A DNA stretch of 64,000 nucleotides, from positions 1 through 64,000 of the forward strand of contig JAQZBQ010000016.1 of NCBI GenBank assembly GCA_029237825.1, in the 5' to 3' direction. Position 1 is the stretch's first letter. Each line of letters begins with the position of its first letter. Of the stretch, positions 48,173-58,111 are shown in pieces. A program made the position numbers and the translations under genes. Under the pieces are notes generated by a model, which worked only from the letters and a program-made list of their open reading frames with translations, was not told the DNA's origin and did no database searches. The DNA is from Bacteroidota bacterium (GTDB lineage: Bacteria > Bacteroidota > Bacteroidia > B-17B0 > Aurantibacillaceae).

Positions 48173-50101
48173 ATGGTTTCTGTTAACAATGTCACCGTTT
48201 CATTTGGTGGATATAATTTATTTGACAATGTTTCTTTTCTGATCAATCCGAAAGACAGGATTGGTTTAGCGGGAAAGAATGGTGCAGGAAAGAGTACCAT
48301 GCTCAAATTGTTAGCCGGACACCAATCGCCGACAAAAGGCGAGGTTACGATTCCAAAAGATTGTAAGATTGGTTACCTGCCTCAGGATATGACCCATCAG
48401 CATGGGAGAACTGTATTTGAAGAAACAGAAACGGCCTTTGCCGAAATACAGGCCATGCAGATTCGTCTTGATGAAATTAATCATCAGTTGGAAACGCGTA
48501 CGGATTATGAAAGTGACGCGTACATGAAACTTATTGAAGATTTAACCGAAATTAATACCCGCCTTGATATTGTTGGGGCAAGCAACACTACCGAGGAAAT
48601 TGAAAAAATTTTAATAGGACTGGGATTTGAGCGTAAGGAATTTTCGCGCCAGACTTCAGAATTCAGTGGTGGGTGGAGAATGCGTATAGAACTGGCAAAA
48701 TTACTGTTGCAAAAGCCGGATGTGTTAATGCTGGATGAGCCTACCAACCACCTTGATATTGAAGCGATTCAGTGGCTCGAAGAATTTATGGAAACGTTTA
48801 GTGGTGCAGTGGTATTAATCAGCCACGATAAAACGTTCCTGGATACTGTTACTAAAAGAACCATCGAAATTGTAAATCAGAAGATTTACGATTATCGTAC
48901 CAATTATTCCCATTACCTTGAATTACGAAAGGAACGTAAAGAACAACAGGAGAATGCAGCGAAAAATCAACAACGCATCATAAACCAATACGAAACGCTA
49001 ATTGACAAAAACAGGGCAAAAGCGAGTAAAGCGGCTTTTGCTCAGTCATTGATTAAAAAGCTTGATAAGATGGAGCGGGTAGAAGTGGATGATTTAGAAA
49101 CTGCTTCTGTGCGATTTCGTTTTCCTGCACCGGCCCACAGTGGAAAAATTGTGATTACCGCAGAACACGCTGGAAAAAAGTACGGCGAAAAGAGGATATT
49201 TTCAGATGCAAATTTCATCATTACCAAAGGTGAGAAAATAGGTTTGGTGGGTCGTAACGGGGAAGGAAAATCTACGATGATGAAAATGATTGCAAAGAAA
49301 ATACCTTTTGAAGGTTCTGTGCAATTAGGGCACAGCGTGTTGATGGGTTATTTTGAGCAGGACCAGGAAGAAAAGTTGAATTTAGATAAGACCGTTTTTG
49401 AAACCATTGATGAGCTGGCCGTTGGTGATGTTCGTCGCCAGGTACGTAGTTTATTAGGGTCGTTTTTATTTGGTGGCGAAGATATTGATAAAAAAGTGAA
49501 AGTGTTAAGTGGGGGCGAACGTGGTCGACTTGCCTTATGTAAATTATTGTTAGAACCTTATAATTTATTGTTGCTCGACGAGCCTACCAATCACTTAGAT
49601 ATTAAATCCAAAGAAGTTTTAAAACAGGCGTTGATGGATTATGAAGGAACTATTGTGATGGTTAGTCATGACAGGGATTTTATGACTGGCTTATGCGACC
49701 GGTTGTTTGAATTCAGGGACGGTCACGTAAAAGAATACTTATGTGACATTAAAGAATTTATGGAAATACGAAAAGTGGAGCGTTTGAACCAATTGGATTT
49801 GGATAAATCCGGTGTTAAGGCTGTTCCTGTTGCTGAAAAGAAAGTCACTTCAACTTCCGATTTTGAAGCTGCTGAAAAGAAGAAACAGCAAATTCAGATT
49901 CAATCTCAAATAAAAAAGACGGAGGAAAACATTGAACGGCTGGAAGCAGAAATTAAATTATTAGATGAGAAGCTTGCCATCCCTGCGTCTTATGAAGAAC
50001 TCACGAAAGATCCGCAGTTTTTTAACGGGTATAACAAATTAAAAAAGGAATTAGAATCTGAGATGGGTAAATGGGAAGAATTAAGTTCCAAGCTGAGTTA
50101 A
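48173..50101 (+). CDS. ABC-F family ribosome-associated ATPase
   Basis: This 642-residue soluble protein has two ABC ATPase domains and no membrane part. The Walker A sites are GLAGKNGAGKST and GLVGRNGEGKST. The signature motifs are FSGGWRMR and LSGGERGRL, and both Walker B motifs read MLDEPTNHLD or LLDEPTNHLD. A linker with a P-site tRNA-interaction motif sits near residues 240-300. The C-terminus is a charged coiled coil. ABC-F proteins act on ribosomes, easing stalled translation or giving antibiotic protection; which subfamily this is cannot be fixed by eye. A TATCTTTA box lies 25 bases upstream. Confidence 0.93.
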   Translation: MVSVNNVTVSFGGYNLFDNVSFLINPKDRIGLAGKNGAGKSTMLKLLAGHQSPTKGEVTIPKDCKIGYLPQDMTHQHGRTVFEETETAFAEIQAMQIRLDEINHQLETRTDYESDAYMKLIEDLTEINTRLDIVGASNTTEEIEKILIGLGFERKEFSRQTSEFSGGWRMRIELAKLLLQKPDVLMLDEPTNHLDIEAIQWLEEFMETFSGAVVLISHDKTFLDTVTKRTIEIVNQKIYDYRTNYSHYLELRKERKEQQENAAKNQQRIINQYETLIDKNRAKASKAAFAQSLIKKLDKMERVEVDDLETASVRFRFPAPAHSGKIVITAEHAGKKYGEKRIFSDANFIITKGEKIGLVGRNGEGKSTMMKMIAKKIPFEGSVQLGHSVLMGYFEQDQEEKLNLDKTVFETIDELAVGDVRRQVRSLLGSFLFGGEDIDKKVKVLSGGERGRLALCKLLLEPYNLLLLDEPTNHLDIKSKEVLKQALMDYEGTIVMVSHDRDFMTGLCDRLFEFRDGHVKEYLCDIKEFMEIRKVERLNQLDLDKSGVKAVPVAEKKVTSTSDFEAAEKKKQQIQIQSQIKKTEENIERLEAEIKLLDEKLAIPASYEELTKDPQFFNGYNKLKKELESEMGKWEELSSKLS

Positions 50102-50104
50102 TTT

Positions 50105-50131
50105 AAAAAGCCCGCATTAAGCGGGCTTTTT
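50105..50131. terminator. Bidirectional terminator between the ABC-F and SPFH genes
   Basis: AAAAAGCCCGC and GCGGGCTTTTT form a perfect stem around ATTAA. It lies between convergent genes. Confidence 0.9.
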
Positions 50132-50152
50132 ATCTAAATGAAAATATTAAAC

Positions 50153-51073
50153 TTATTTTACAGACACAATCGTACTGGCATTATTTCCTAATACAGTTGT
50201 TGGTGTTTTTCCATCCCATTGCTGAATTTTCACATATTCAATGTACAATGGACTTAAGGTCATTTGTTTTCGTTTGATGGATTCAGCTTCCCCTGAAGCT
50301 TCAATAACCATTCGGGCAGAATCCCCGCGGGCAATGGCAATTTTTCTCAATGCGTCAGCAATGGCAACCTGTTTTTGATTCTCTGCAACCTGAACATCCT
50401 GTAATGCTTTGGTTTTAGCTTCAATAGCCGACTGCAATGCCGGGGGCGGTGTGATATTGGTTCTTAACTGGCTAACGGTAAACCATTTTGAAATTCGTTT
50501 GTTACATTCCAACACAATTGATGATTCAAATAATTCACGATGGTTGAAAATGCTGTCAACAGCCCATTTATTTGCAACATCATTCACTGAGCCTACAATA
50601 GCTGTTTTAAGCCAGCCTTGTTCAACTTCCCGGATAGGTAATCGTAAATTCTGGAACATATCTCCTAGTGTGGTTGATACAAGTGCGTAATTAAAAGACG
50701 GCTTAATTTCCGCACTAAAACCGCCTTTGGTTATCACAGTTTGAGCATTATAGTCAATGTGCTGCTGAAACGTTGGAAATTCGTACAGTTTTTCTGTCCA
50801 GCTGTTGAAAACAACCCATCCGGTTTTGTAGGTATAATCAGAAACACCTCGTGCGTCACCTGTCAAATTCACTTTCAAACCTAAATGGCCGGCATCTACA
50901 CGTTCTAAAGAAAACGGATTTATAAAACTGAGAAGCACACCTAGACCAATAATTAGAATGGGTTTGGTAATCCAAACGCCTTTTTCCTGGCGAAGGTTAT
51001 AGCGCGTCCGTGTTATAAAAAGTAGTCCAAGGCCAGCGATTAAAAATGATAAGAAAATGAAAAGAGAAATCAT
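50153..51073 (-). CDS. Prohibitin/SPFH (Band 7) family membrane protein
   Basis: This 306-residue protein has two N-terminal membrane helices (MISLFIFLSFLIAGLGLLFI and PILIIGLGVLLSFI). An SPFH domain follows at about 55-230 (VDAGHLGLKVNLTGDARG, VITKGGFSAEIKPSFNYAL, REVEQGWLKTAIVGSVNDVANK). The helical tail shows NQKQVAIADALRKIAIARGDS and ASGEAESIKRKQ, the prohibitin-like coiled segment. SPFH proteins scaffold membrane microdomains and can regulate membrane proteases. A small two-helix membrane protein gene lies one base upstream on the same strand, so the two are likely linked. Confidence 0.88.
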   Translation of the reverse strand: MISLFIFLSFLIAGLGLLFITRTRYNLRQEKGVWITKPILIIGLGVLLSFINPFSLERVDAGHLGLKVNLTGDARGVSDYTYKTGWVVFNSWTEKLYEFPTFQQHIDYNAQTVITKGGFSAEIKPSFNYALVSTTLGDMFQNLRLPIREVEQGWLKTAIVGSVNDVANKWAVDSIFNHRELFESSIVLECNKRISKWFTVSQLRTNITPPPALQSAIEAKTKALQDVQVAENQKQVAIADALRKIAIARGDSARMVIEASGEAESIKRKQMTLSPLYIEYVKIQQWDGKTPTTVLGNNASTIVSVK

Positions 51074-51074
51074 A

Positions 51075-51269
51075 TTATTTTGAGTTTATTAGGTTACTTA
51101 TTTGTTTTAACAAGAAGGAGACATACCACAAAATCAGAATGAAGATCGCCACTAAAAGCGGATATTGAATGTAAACACTCACGGGCCTGTTAATGCAATA
51201 TTCAAAAAAGATACTGCATATAGCGATAATGAGCGCAGTAACCAGAATAAGTTTAATGATAACTTTCAT
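51075..51269 (-). CDS. Small two-helix membrane protein
   Basis: The ATG at 51269 was chosen because the upstream in-frame TTG adds seven unlikely residues. The 64-residue product is MKVIIKLILVTALIIAICSI (helix 1), a short polar loop, PLLVAIFILILWYVSFLL (helix 2) and a short C-terminal tail. It resembles no family that I can name. It ends one base before the SPFH gene start on the same strand, so it is probably co-transcribed and may act with the SPFH protein. Confidence 0.6.
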   Translation of the reverse strand: MKVIIKLILVTALIIAICSIFFEYCINRPVSVYIQYPLLVAIFILILWYVSFLLKQISNLINSK

Positions 51270-51329
51270 GTTAAATATTAATTTGAACAAAGATATGAAA
51301 TCAAAGTATCTAAGGAAATCAAGAATGTC

Positions 51330-52055
51330 CTAATGGAAATTTTCAATCCGGGATTTAAATGACGTTATGCTTGTATTTTGATTATCCGATTCTACTTTAC
51401 CATCCTTTAACCGCACAATCCGGTGCGCATGCATTGCTATATCTTCCTCGTGAGTTACAAGTATGATGGTATTACCGTTTTTGTGAATTTCTTCCAGTAA
51501 TCCCATAATTTCAACGGAAGTTTTACTGTCTAAGTTGCCGGTGGGTTCATCCGCTAATATGATAGCAGGATTGTTAACTAATGCTCTGGCAATAGCCACA
51601 CGCTGGCGCTGGCCACCGGAAAGTTCATTGGGTCGATGGTTCATGCGGTTTCCCAATCCAACCTGCTCTAAAACTTTTTTTGCCATTTCTTCCCGTTTAC
51701 TTTTCTCAATGCCTGCGTAAACTAATGGAAGCATCACATTTTCCAAAGTGGTGGAACGCGGTAATAAATTAAAGGTTTGAAATACAAAGCCGATTTGCTT
51801 ATTCCTTACTTCTGCCAGCTCATTATCACTCATTTTAGCAACGGCAAGGTTGTTAAGGATGTATTCTCCAGAAGTTGGTGAATCCAGGCATCCCAGCATG
51901 TTCATTAAAGTCGATTTTCCACTTCCGCTGGGACCCATTAACGCAACATATTCATTTTTGAATATTTTAAGCGAAACCCCGCTCAGCGCGTGAATTTCTT
52001 CGGTTCCGATCTTGTATTCTTTCTTTATGTCACTGAGCTCAATAATGGGTTCCAT
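51330..52055 (-). CDS. ABC transporter ATPase (LolD/MacB-like)
   Basis: This 241-residue ATPase has Walker [10 protein letters not shown], the Q-loop [11 protein letters not shown], the signature [15 protein letters not shown], Walker [14 protein letters not shown] and the H-loop VTHEEDIA. The pattern is that of the LolD/MacB/FtsE-like group that works with FtsX-type permeases in lipoprotein release or efflux. No permease gene is adjacent, so its partner is encoded elsewhere. The gene ends in TAG, 60 bases beyond the start of the small membrane protein. Confidence 0.92.
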   Translation of the reverse strand: MEPIIELSDIKKEYKIGTEEIHALSGVSLKIFKNEYVALMGPSGSGKSTLMNMLGCLDSPTSGEYILNNLAVAKMSDNELAEVRNKQIGFVFQTFNLLPRSTTLENVMLPLVYAGIEKSKREEMAKKVLEQVGLGNRMNHRPNELSGGQRQRVAIARALVNNPAIILADEPTGNLDSKTSVEIMGLLEEIHKNGNTIILVTHEEDIAMHAHRIVRLKDGKVESDNQNTSITSFKSRIENFH

Positions 52056-52120
52056 AACGTAAAGATAGTTATTTTGAAGATGGGCATCCCTGATATTTAA
52101 TATGATGTCGTTGAGCCCTT

Positions 52121-53359
52121 CTAAAGTTTCATTATTTTGAAATTCTTATTAAACGAATTCTGTTTAATGATCAGGTTATAAGCGCCTGGATTCAAGGTTT
52201 CAATATCGATTGTATAGGATTCATTGTGGTTGGATTTTTTTTCCTCTGTTAAATCGATGATTAATTTTCCAAACATATCGTATATTTTAAATTGGATGGA
52301 ACCTTCATCAGGCGTTGAATGTAAAATCTGGAGTTTATACTCCGATGGATTCGGGAAAACGGTGAAGGGATTCTCATCGTCCTGCGATTTTATTCCGGTT
52401 GTAAGGCAGGCAATGGAACCAGTAATTTTAACACCAGCCCTGTCTGTAGAAGGGTTTTGAATCAAGTTCATAAACGCATTTCCTGCTGCGCAATCATTTT
52501 TTAATTGATTGGCTAAAAAAGGTTCAAGATGGCTCATATATCTTGAAAAAAGAATCGCATTACAGCCGGTTCCGGAACAAGCAGGTTGTCCGAATGTACA
52601 GGTACCACTGGTTCCATTCCCGAAATCACAATGTTTAGCCCCTGTAACAATAACGTGAAACTTTTTAGAAGATGCAGTAGCGTTATAATGACTATTTTGT
52701 ACAGTCGTATCTGCGACATTATCCTGTTCTCCGGAAATCATTAATGTGGGTAAGGTTACCAGGCTTGCAGAATTGATAGAAGATGGATTTGTGGTTGCCG
52801 CACACATATTGAATAGACAGGTTACGGTCGAATTCGATGCGGTTGCAAGGAAAGAACTGCCTGCGCCCATAGAATGGCCACCAATTGCGGACTTTTGAAG
52901 TACTTTGCCATTGAATATAGTCAACGACGGATTGGAAATAGAATTTAAACCCATACCTGCAGATGCTAAAAATTTCAGGTCACTTCCAAACTCGGAATGA
53001 GAAGGAGAAAAACTACCTTCTGTGCGAGGCATTAGGACGATATAGCCGAGGGATGGGAGGCGATTATAGATGTTGTCATAGGCATCGTAGGTCATCACAA
53101 ATCCATGACCGAAAACCACGATAGGAAACTGTCCGTTGGCAAGCGCTACATTATCACCCGCAGTAGTTGCAGGGTAATACACTTCCGTTCCTACGTTTCT
53201 GCCCGATGCTGTATTGGTTGTTATACCTCCGGAAATAGCATAGCCGGAAGAACTCCGCGCCACATCTTTAAAATTAATACTCACATGGCCCACCTGGTGC
53301 GGCTGAGCGAGAATACATAAGTTTGCTAAAATGAAGGCGGCTGTAATTATTTTTTTCAT
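52121..53359 (-). CDS. Secreted alpha/beta hydrolase with a T9SS sorting domain
   Basis: This 412-residue protein has a signal peptide ([19 protein letters not shown]). The hydrolase core shows IVVFGHGF (oxyanion region), the nucleophile elbow GHSMGAG with Ser163, an acid site in [12 protein letters not shown] and a His site in [10 protein letters not shown]. It resembles the PET-hydrolase/chlorophyllase-type clan of esterases. The C-terminal part ([13 protein letters not shown] to NKNFKIMKL) is a type IX sorting domain, so it is exported to the surface. Several Cys residues ([13 protein letters not shown]) may form disulfides. The substrate is unknown, with an ester most likely. Confidence 0.88.
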   Translation of the reverse strand: MKKIITAAFILANLCILAQPHQVGHVSINFKDVARSSSGYAISGGITTNTASGRNVGTEVYYPATTAGDNVALANGQFPIVVFGHGFVMTYDAYDNIYNRLPSLGYIVLMPRTEGSFSPSHSEFGSDLKFLASAGMGLNSISNPSLTIFNGKVLQKSAIGGHSMGAGSSFLATASNSTVTCLFNMCAATTNPSSINSASLVTLPTLMISGEQDNVADTTVQNSHYNATASSKKFHVIVTGAKHCDFGNGTSGTCTFGQPACSGTGCNAILFSRYMSHLEPFLANQLKNDCAAGNAFMNLIQNPSTDRAGVKITGSIACLTTGIKSQDDENPFTVFPNPSEYKLQILHSTPDEGSIQFKIYDMFGKLIIDLTEEKKSNHNESYTIDIETLNPGAYNLIIKQNSFNKNFKIMKL

Positions 53360-53465
53360 GTTCTTTTTTTTATGTTGCGAACGCTAAATAATTAGTTAAG
53401 AATCAATAAAGCAAATCTCTAATTTTCATTTTATCAGATGAGCAACCACGCGGGTTTATAACAAA

Positions 53466-53491
53466 AAAACCTGATCGTTGAGACCAGGTTT
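53466..53491 (-). terminator. Terminator of the coiled-coil lipoprotein gene
   Basis: AAACCTG pairs with CAGGTTT, and on the minus strand the hairpin is followed by a T-run. It lies 30 bases past the stop at 53521. Confidence 0.75.
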
Positions 53492-53520
53492 AAAAGGCTT
53501 TTTGTAGGAATTCTGAAAAA

Positions 53521-54381
53521 TTATTCAGTAATGATTACTAAATATTTTGAATTTGACCAGAAATCCTCTGTATTGGTAATTTCAATTTTCTCAACTGATT
53601 TTTCTCCGATCAGTTTATAGGAACTTGATGGATGACTAGTAATGATTTTCGCTTTCTTAGCACGAATATCTATGGATGTGGTTTGAGACGCGTTTACTTT
53701 AGTGAAGTATTCTTTATTAAAATCGTCTTTCAGTTTAGTGGATTTTCCCATCCCAATAAACCCGCCTTCTTTTGTAATGACGTTCTTTTCCTTTAACTCT
53801 TTTGATGTTCCAAAAGCATAATACACCGAATTCATTTTTTCAGTTTTAGCTGAACTTTCAGCTTCCACGTTTTCAAGGTTCATTACTATATTGCTCAGCT
53901 CAATGTTTTTAGCTTCTAATTGTGATTTGAGATCTGATATCTCACCATCTTTCGCATCAATCTGCGCCTGTAACGTCGCAATCATTTGCTCTAAACCGGT
54001 AATTTTTGATTTTGAATCCTTCAGTTTTTTTGTTAATGAACTGATGCGGTTCTTATTCTTAGCTAAGAGGTCATAAATAGCCTGGATATCTTCTTTAATG
54101 CTTTCTTCTTTGCTTTTAACATCGCCGCTTTGCGATTGAGATGTAACAATTTTTTCTTTTTCTTTAATCGCATTTAAGTTTTCCTGAATCTCATTAAAGG
54201 AATTCACGAATTCCTGAAGGGCAATTTCTTTTTCAGATAATTGACCACTCAACTCACCGTTAACGTTCGCTAAACTATCTGCTAAAGGGTTAGCTTCTTT
54301 TTCGGAACCTCCGCAAGAAATGGTAAACAAGCTTGATGCAGAGATTACTGCAGCCACAATAACTAATTTTAATGTTTTCAT
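53521..54381 (-). CDS. Coiled-coil lipoprotein of unknown function
   Basis: The ATG at 54381 was chosen because it gives the lipoprotein signal MKTLKLVIVAAVISASSLFTISC, with Cys23 as the likely acylation site. The 286-residue product is a long coiled coil from about 45 to 190 (ISEKEIALQEF, RISSLTKKLKDS, GEISDLKSQLEAKN). A beta-rich C-terminal domain follows (ENVEAESSAKTEKMNSVYYAFGTSKELKEKNV... VIITE). Nothing catalytic was seen. It resembles Bacteroidota envelope proteins that I cannot name. It has its own terminator and is divergent from prfB. Confidence 0.8.
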   Translation of the reverse strand: MKTLKLVIVAAVISASSLFTISCGGSEKEANPLADSLANVNGELSGQLSEKEIALQEFVNSFNEIQENLNAIKEKEKIVTSQSQSGDVKSKEESIKEDIQAIYDLLAKNKNRISSLTKKLKDSKSKITGLEQMIATLQAQIDAKDGEISDLKSQLEAKNIELSNIVMNLENVEAESSAKTEKMNSVYYAFGTSKELKEKNVITKEGGFIGMGKSTKLKDDFNKEYFTKVNASQTTSIDIRAKKAKIITSHPSSSYKLIGEKSVEKIEITNTEDFWSNSKYLVIITE

Positions 54382-54541
54382 CGTAAGTGTTAAAATTTTG
54401 TGCAAATGTATACATTAATACGAACCTCCGATTTTCGTAACCTTAAATTTTGCTTTTTTTTTCGAAATGTTGGATTTATACAATCCACCGTCATTTTAAT
54501 AAAGCTATTTTATTTACAAAGATTAATTTTAACTTTACCGC

Positions 54542-55465
54542 ATGTTTACAACAGACCAACTTAAGGACCTTCACGAACGACATGCCGCTCTGAAGGGGTT
54601 TCTTTGACTACGATAAGAAGAGCCACGAGTTAAAGGAACTCGAAGAAAAAACCCTTGACCCCAATTTTTGGACAGATTCTAAGAAAGCTGAGGCGGTGTT
54701 AAAAGAAGTAAAGGCCCGGAAATCGTGGGTTACTTCTTACGACAAGCTTACTGCAGCTATTGACGACCTTGATACTATGTTCGAATTTTATGCATGCTGG
54801 AGCGTATGTATATGATGTGGGCAGAAAAAAATGGGTTTAAACTCACTGAACTCGATCGTACAGATGGTGATGTCGCAGGTATTAAGTCTGTTTCCATTCA
54901 AATTGATGGAGAATATGCTTATGGTAACCTGAAAGGCGAAAACGGTGTTCACCGCTTAGTTAGAATTAGTCCGTTTGACAGTAACGCTAAGCGCCATACG
55001 TCGTTTGCTTCGGTATATGTTTATCCCGTGGTAGATGATACGATTGAGATCAATATCCATCCAAATGATATTGAAATGAGCACTTCCAGGAGTGGAGGCG
55101 CAGGAGGACAGAACGTGAATAAAGTGGAATCAAAAGTTCAGCTCACGCACAAACCAACAGGAATTGTGGTTGTTTGTCAGGTTGAACGGTCTCAGCTTGG
55201 GAACCGTGAAAAGGCCATGCAAATGTTACGCTCACAGTTATATGAACTTGAGATGAGAAAGCGGAACGAAGCGCGCGATGCAGTGGAAGAAGGTAAAATG
55301 AAGATTGAATGGGGCTCACAGATTCGAAGTTACGTGTTACATCCCTACAAAATGGTAAACGATCACCGTACTGAATTAAAAATTACTGATGCCGAAGGCG
55401 TTTTAAATGGTAACATTGATGAATTATTAAAAACGTTTTTAATGAGTCAGGGTAAAAGGAAATAA
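54542..55465 (+). pseudogene. prfB: Peptide chain release factor 2, disrupted by an internal deletion
   Basis: Release factor 2 ends translation at TGA and TAA. The N-terminus MFTTDQLKDLHERHAALKGFL stops at TGA (54605), followed in +1 frame by DYDKKSHELKELEEK up to FEFY, where the frame breaks at about 54792. The frame then jumps to [14 protein letters not shown] (54794), which continues to a normal end and contains the stop-codon tripeptide SPF and the catalytic [10 protein letters not shown]. Compared with the family, about 57 residues (from the FY-E-G segment to the AGAGGTES..DW segment before MLxRMYxMW) are missing, and the join is not in frame. Net loss is about 169 bases. Without the deleted part, domain 1 is broken. 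Assembly error or real deletion cannot be separated here. Confidence 0.85.
54593..54608 (+). promoter_or_regulatory. Programmed +1 frameshift site of prfB
   Basis: AAGGGG (Shine-Dalgarno-like) is followed three bases later by CTT TGA C, the canonical RF2 autoregulatory shift. The ribosome slips from CTT (54602-54604) by one base past the TGA stop when RF2 is scarce. The site is intact although the downstream gene is damaged. Confidence 0.92.
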
Positions 55466-55516
55466 TCCTGTTGGTGCGTACAATTGATACTCAATGTAGT
55501 TGAGAAAATAAAAAAT

Positions 55517-55876
55517 ATGAGTAAGAATAAAATTCAGATATTGTATAATCCCCGATGCAGTAAATGCCGGGAGGCTTTGAGTTTATTGGAAGGTGAAAAT
55601 TGTGAAGTAGAAATCAAAGAGTACTTGAAGGAATCTTTAACCAAAAAGGAATTGAAAAATATTCTGGCAAAATTAGGCTTAAAAGCGTTTGATATTGTTC
55701 GTCAAAAGGAAAGTGTATTTATCAAAAAATTTAAAAATAAGAAGTTTACAAATGAAGAATGGATTCAAATTTTGCTTGAAAATCCTGTTTTGATTGAAAG
55801 ACCTATTGTAATAGATGGATACAAGGCTATAATTGGAAGACCGCCCGAATTGGTTATTGATCTGGTTAACCGCTAA
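55517..55876 (+). CDS. ArsC/Spx-like thioredoxin-fold protein
   Basis: The ATG at 55517 begins the thioredoxin-like fold MSKNKIQILYNPRCSKCREAL, with Cys14 and Cys17 as a C-x-x-C pair; the in-frame upstream extension is unlikely. The 119-residue length fits the ArsC/Spx family. Features NILAKLGLKAFDIVRQKE and the late PIVIDGYKAIIGRPPELV match the arsenate reductase (glutaredoxin type) pattern. True arsenate reduction versus a Spx-like or unrelated thiol role cannot be decided. No ars genes are adjacent. Confidence 0.85.
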   Translation: MSKNKIQILYNPRCSKCREALSLLEGENCEVEIKEYLKESLTKKELKNILAKLGLKAFDIVRQKESVFIKKFKNKKFTNEEWIQILLENPVLIERPIVIDGYKAIIGRPPELVIDLVNR

Positions 55877-56035
55877 CTTTGTTTGATACAGTTAATTCCC
55901 CGGTGTACTGCAGAAAAGTACCTCGAAAATTTGCCATAGGTTTTTTGGATTTTTTTTCCGGTTAACGGTAACTAACACGATTCCCTAAAATGTGAATAAA
56001 ACAGTCTCATTATTCGACTAAAATATCCGATTGGC

Positions 56036-57599
<1,564 letters not shown>

Positions 57600-57610
57600 T
57601 AGTATTCAAC

Positions 57611-57647
57611 GTTTAAGGTTCAGGATTTATAAGCTTGAACCTTAAAC
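57611..57647 (+). promoter_or_regulatory. Intercistronic hairpin between atpD and atpC
   Basis: GTTTAAGGTTCA (57611-57622) and TGAACCTTAAAC (57636-57647) are perfect 12-base inverted arms around a 13-base loop, entirely within the 68-base spacer. There is no T-run, so it is not a normal terminator. It may stabilise the atpD mRNA or reduce atpC expression. Confidence 0.7.
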
Positions 57648-57667
57648 CTTAAATCTGAATTTGTAAA

Positions 57668-57904
57668 ATGAAACTAGAAATTATAACACCCGATAAAAAG
57701 TTATTCGATGGACAGGTAAAATCTGCTGTTTTTCCTGGATCTGAAGGATCATTCGGAGTTCAGAATAACCATGCGGCCATGATTGCTACTTTAAAAAAAG
57801 GAACTATCGAAGTGGTGGAAGAAAATAATACCCCGCATAGTTTTGCTGTAAAGGGTGGAGTAGTTGAAGTGTTTAAAAATAAAGTAATTGTTTTGGCTGA
57901 GTAA
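57668..57904 (+). CDS. atpC: F1 ATP synthase epsilon subunit
   Basis: This 78-residue protein is the N-terminal beta-sandwich of the ATP synthase epsilon subunit, with KLEIITPDKKLFDGQVKSAVFPGSEGSFGVQNNHAAMIA. The C-terminal helical hairpin present in E. coli epsilon is absent, as is usual for Bacteroidota. Epsilon links the rotor to F1. It is co-transcribed with atpD and followed by a strong terminator. Confidence 0.95.
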   Translation: MKLEIITPDKKLFDGQVKSAVFPGSEGSFGVQNNHAAMIATLKKGTIEVVEENNTPHSFAVKGGVVEVFKNKVIVLAE

Positions 57905-57925
57905 TTTTAAAGATTTTTCGAACCG

Positions 57926-57957
57926 AAAAGCCTGCATGATGAATGCAGGCTTTTTTT
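57926..57957 (+). terminator. Rho-independent terminator after atpC
   Basis: AAAAGCCTGCAT and ATGCAGGCTTTT form a perfect stem around GATGA and end in seven T. The remaining 150 bases before the cyanophycinase-like gene show no clear feature. Confidence 0.93.
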
Positions 57958-58111
57958 ATAACTTATTCTTTAATATTCTGTAAGGTATCACAAGTGTGCC
58001 GCGGCGGCTTCACCCAACGAAATACAGTTCACATCGAAATTATATTTTTTAGCTTTCAACTGCATTTATTTTTATAATAAACACGTTTTCAGTTACTAAA
58101 GAACTACAAAG

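Noticed and set aside
54605-54607. TGA in prfB as a disabling nonsense mutation
   Set aside because: It is the normal programmed frameshift site; the true damage is farther downstream.
57988-58066. Possible short peptide or gene remnant on the minus strand before the cyanophycinase-like gene
   Set aside because: Careful reading gives an early stop after 18 codons; no family match.
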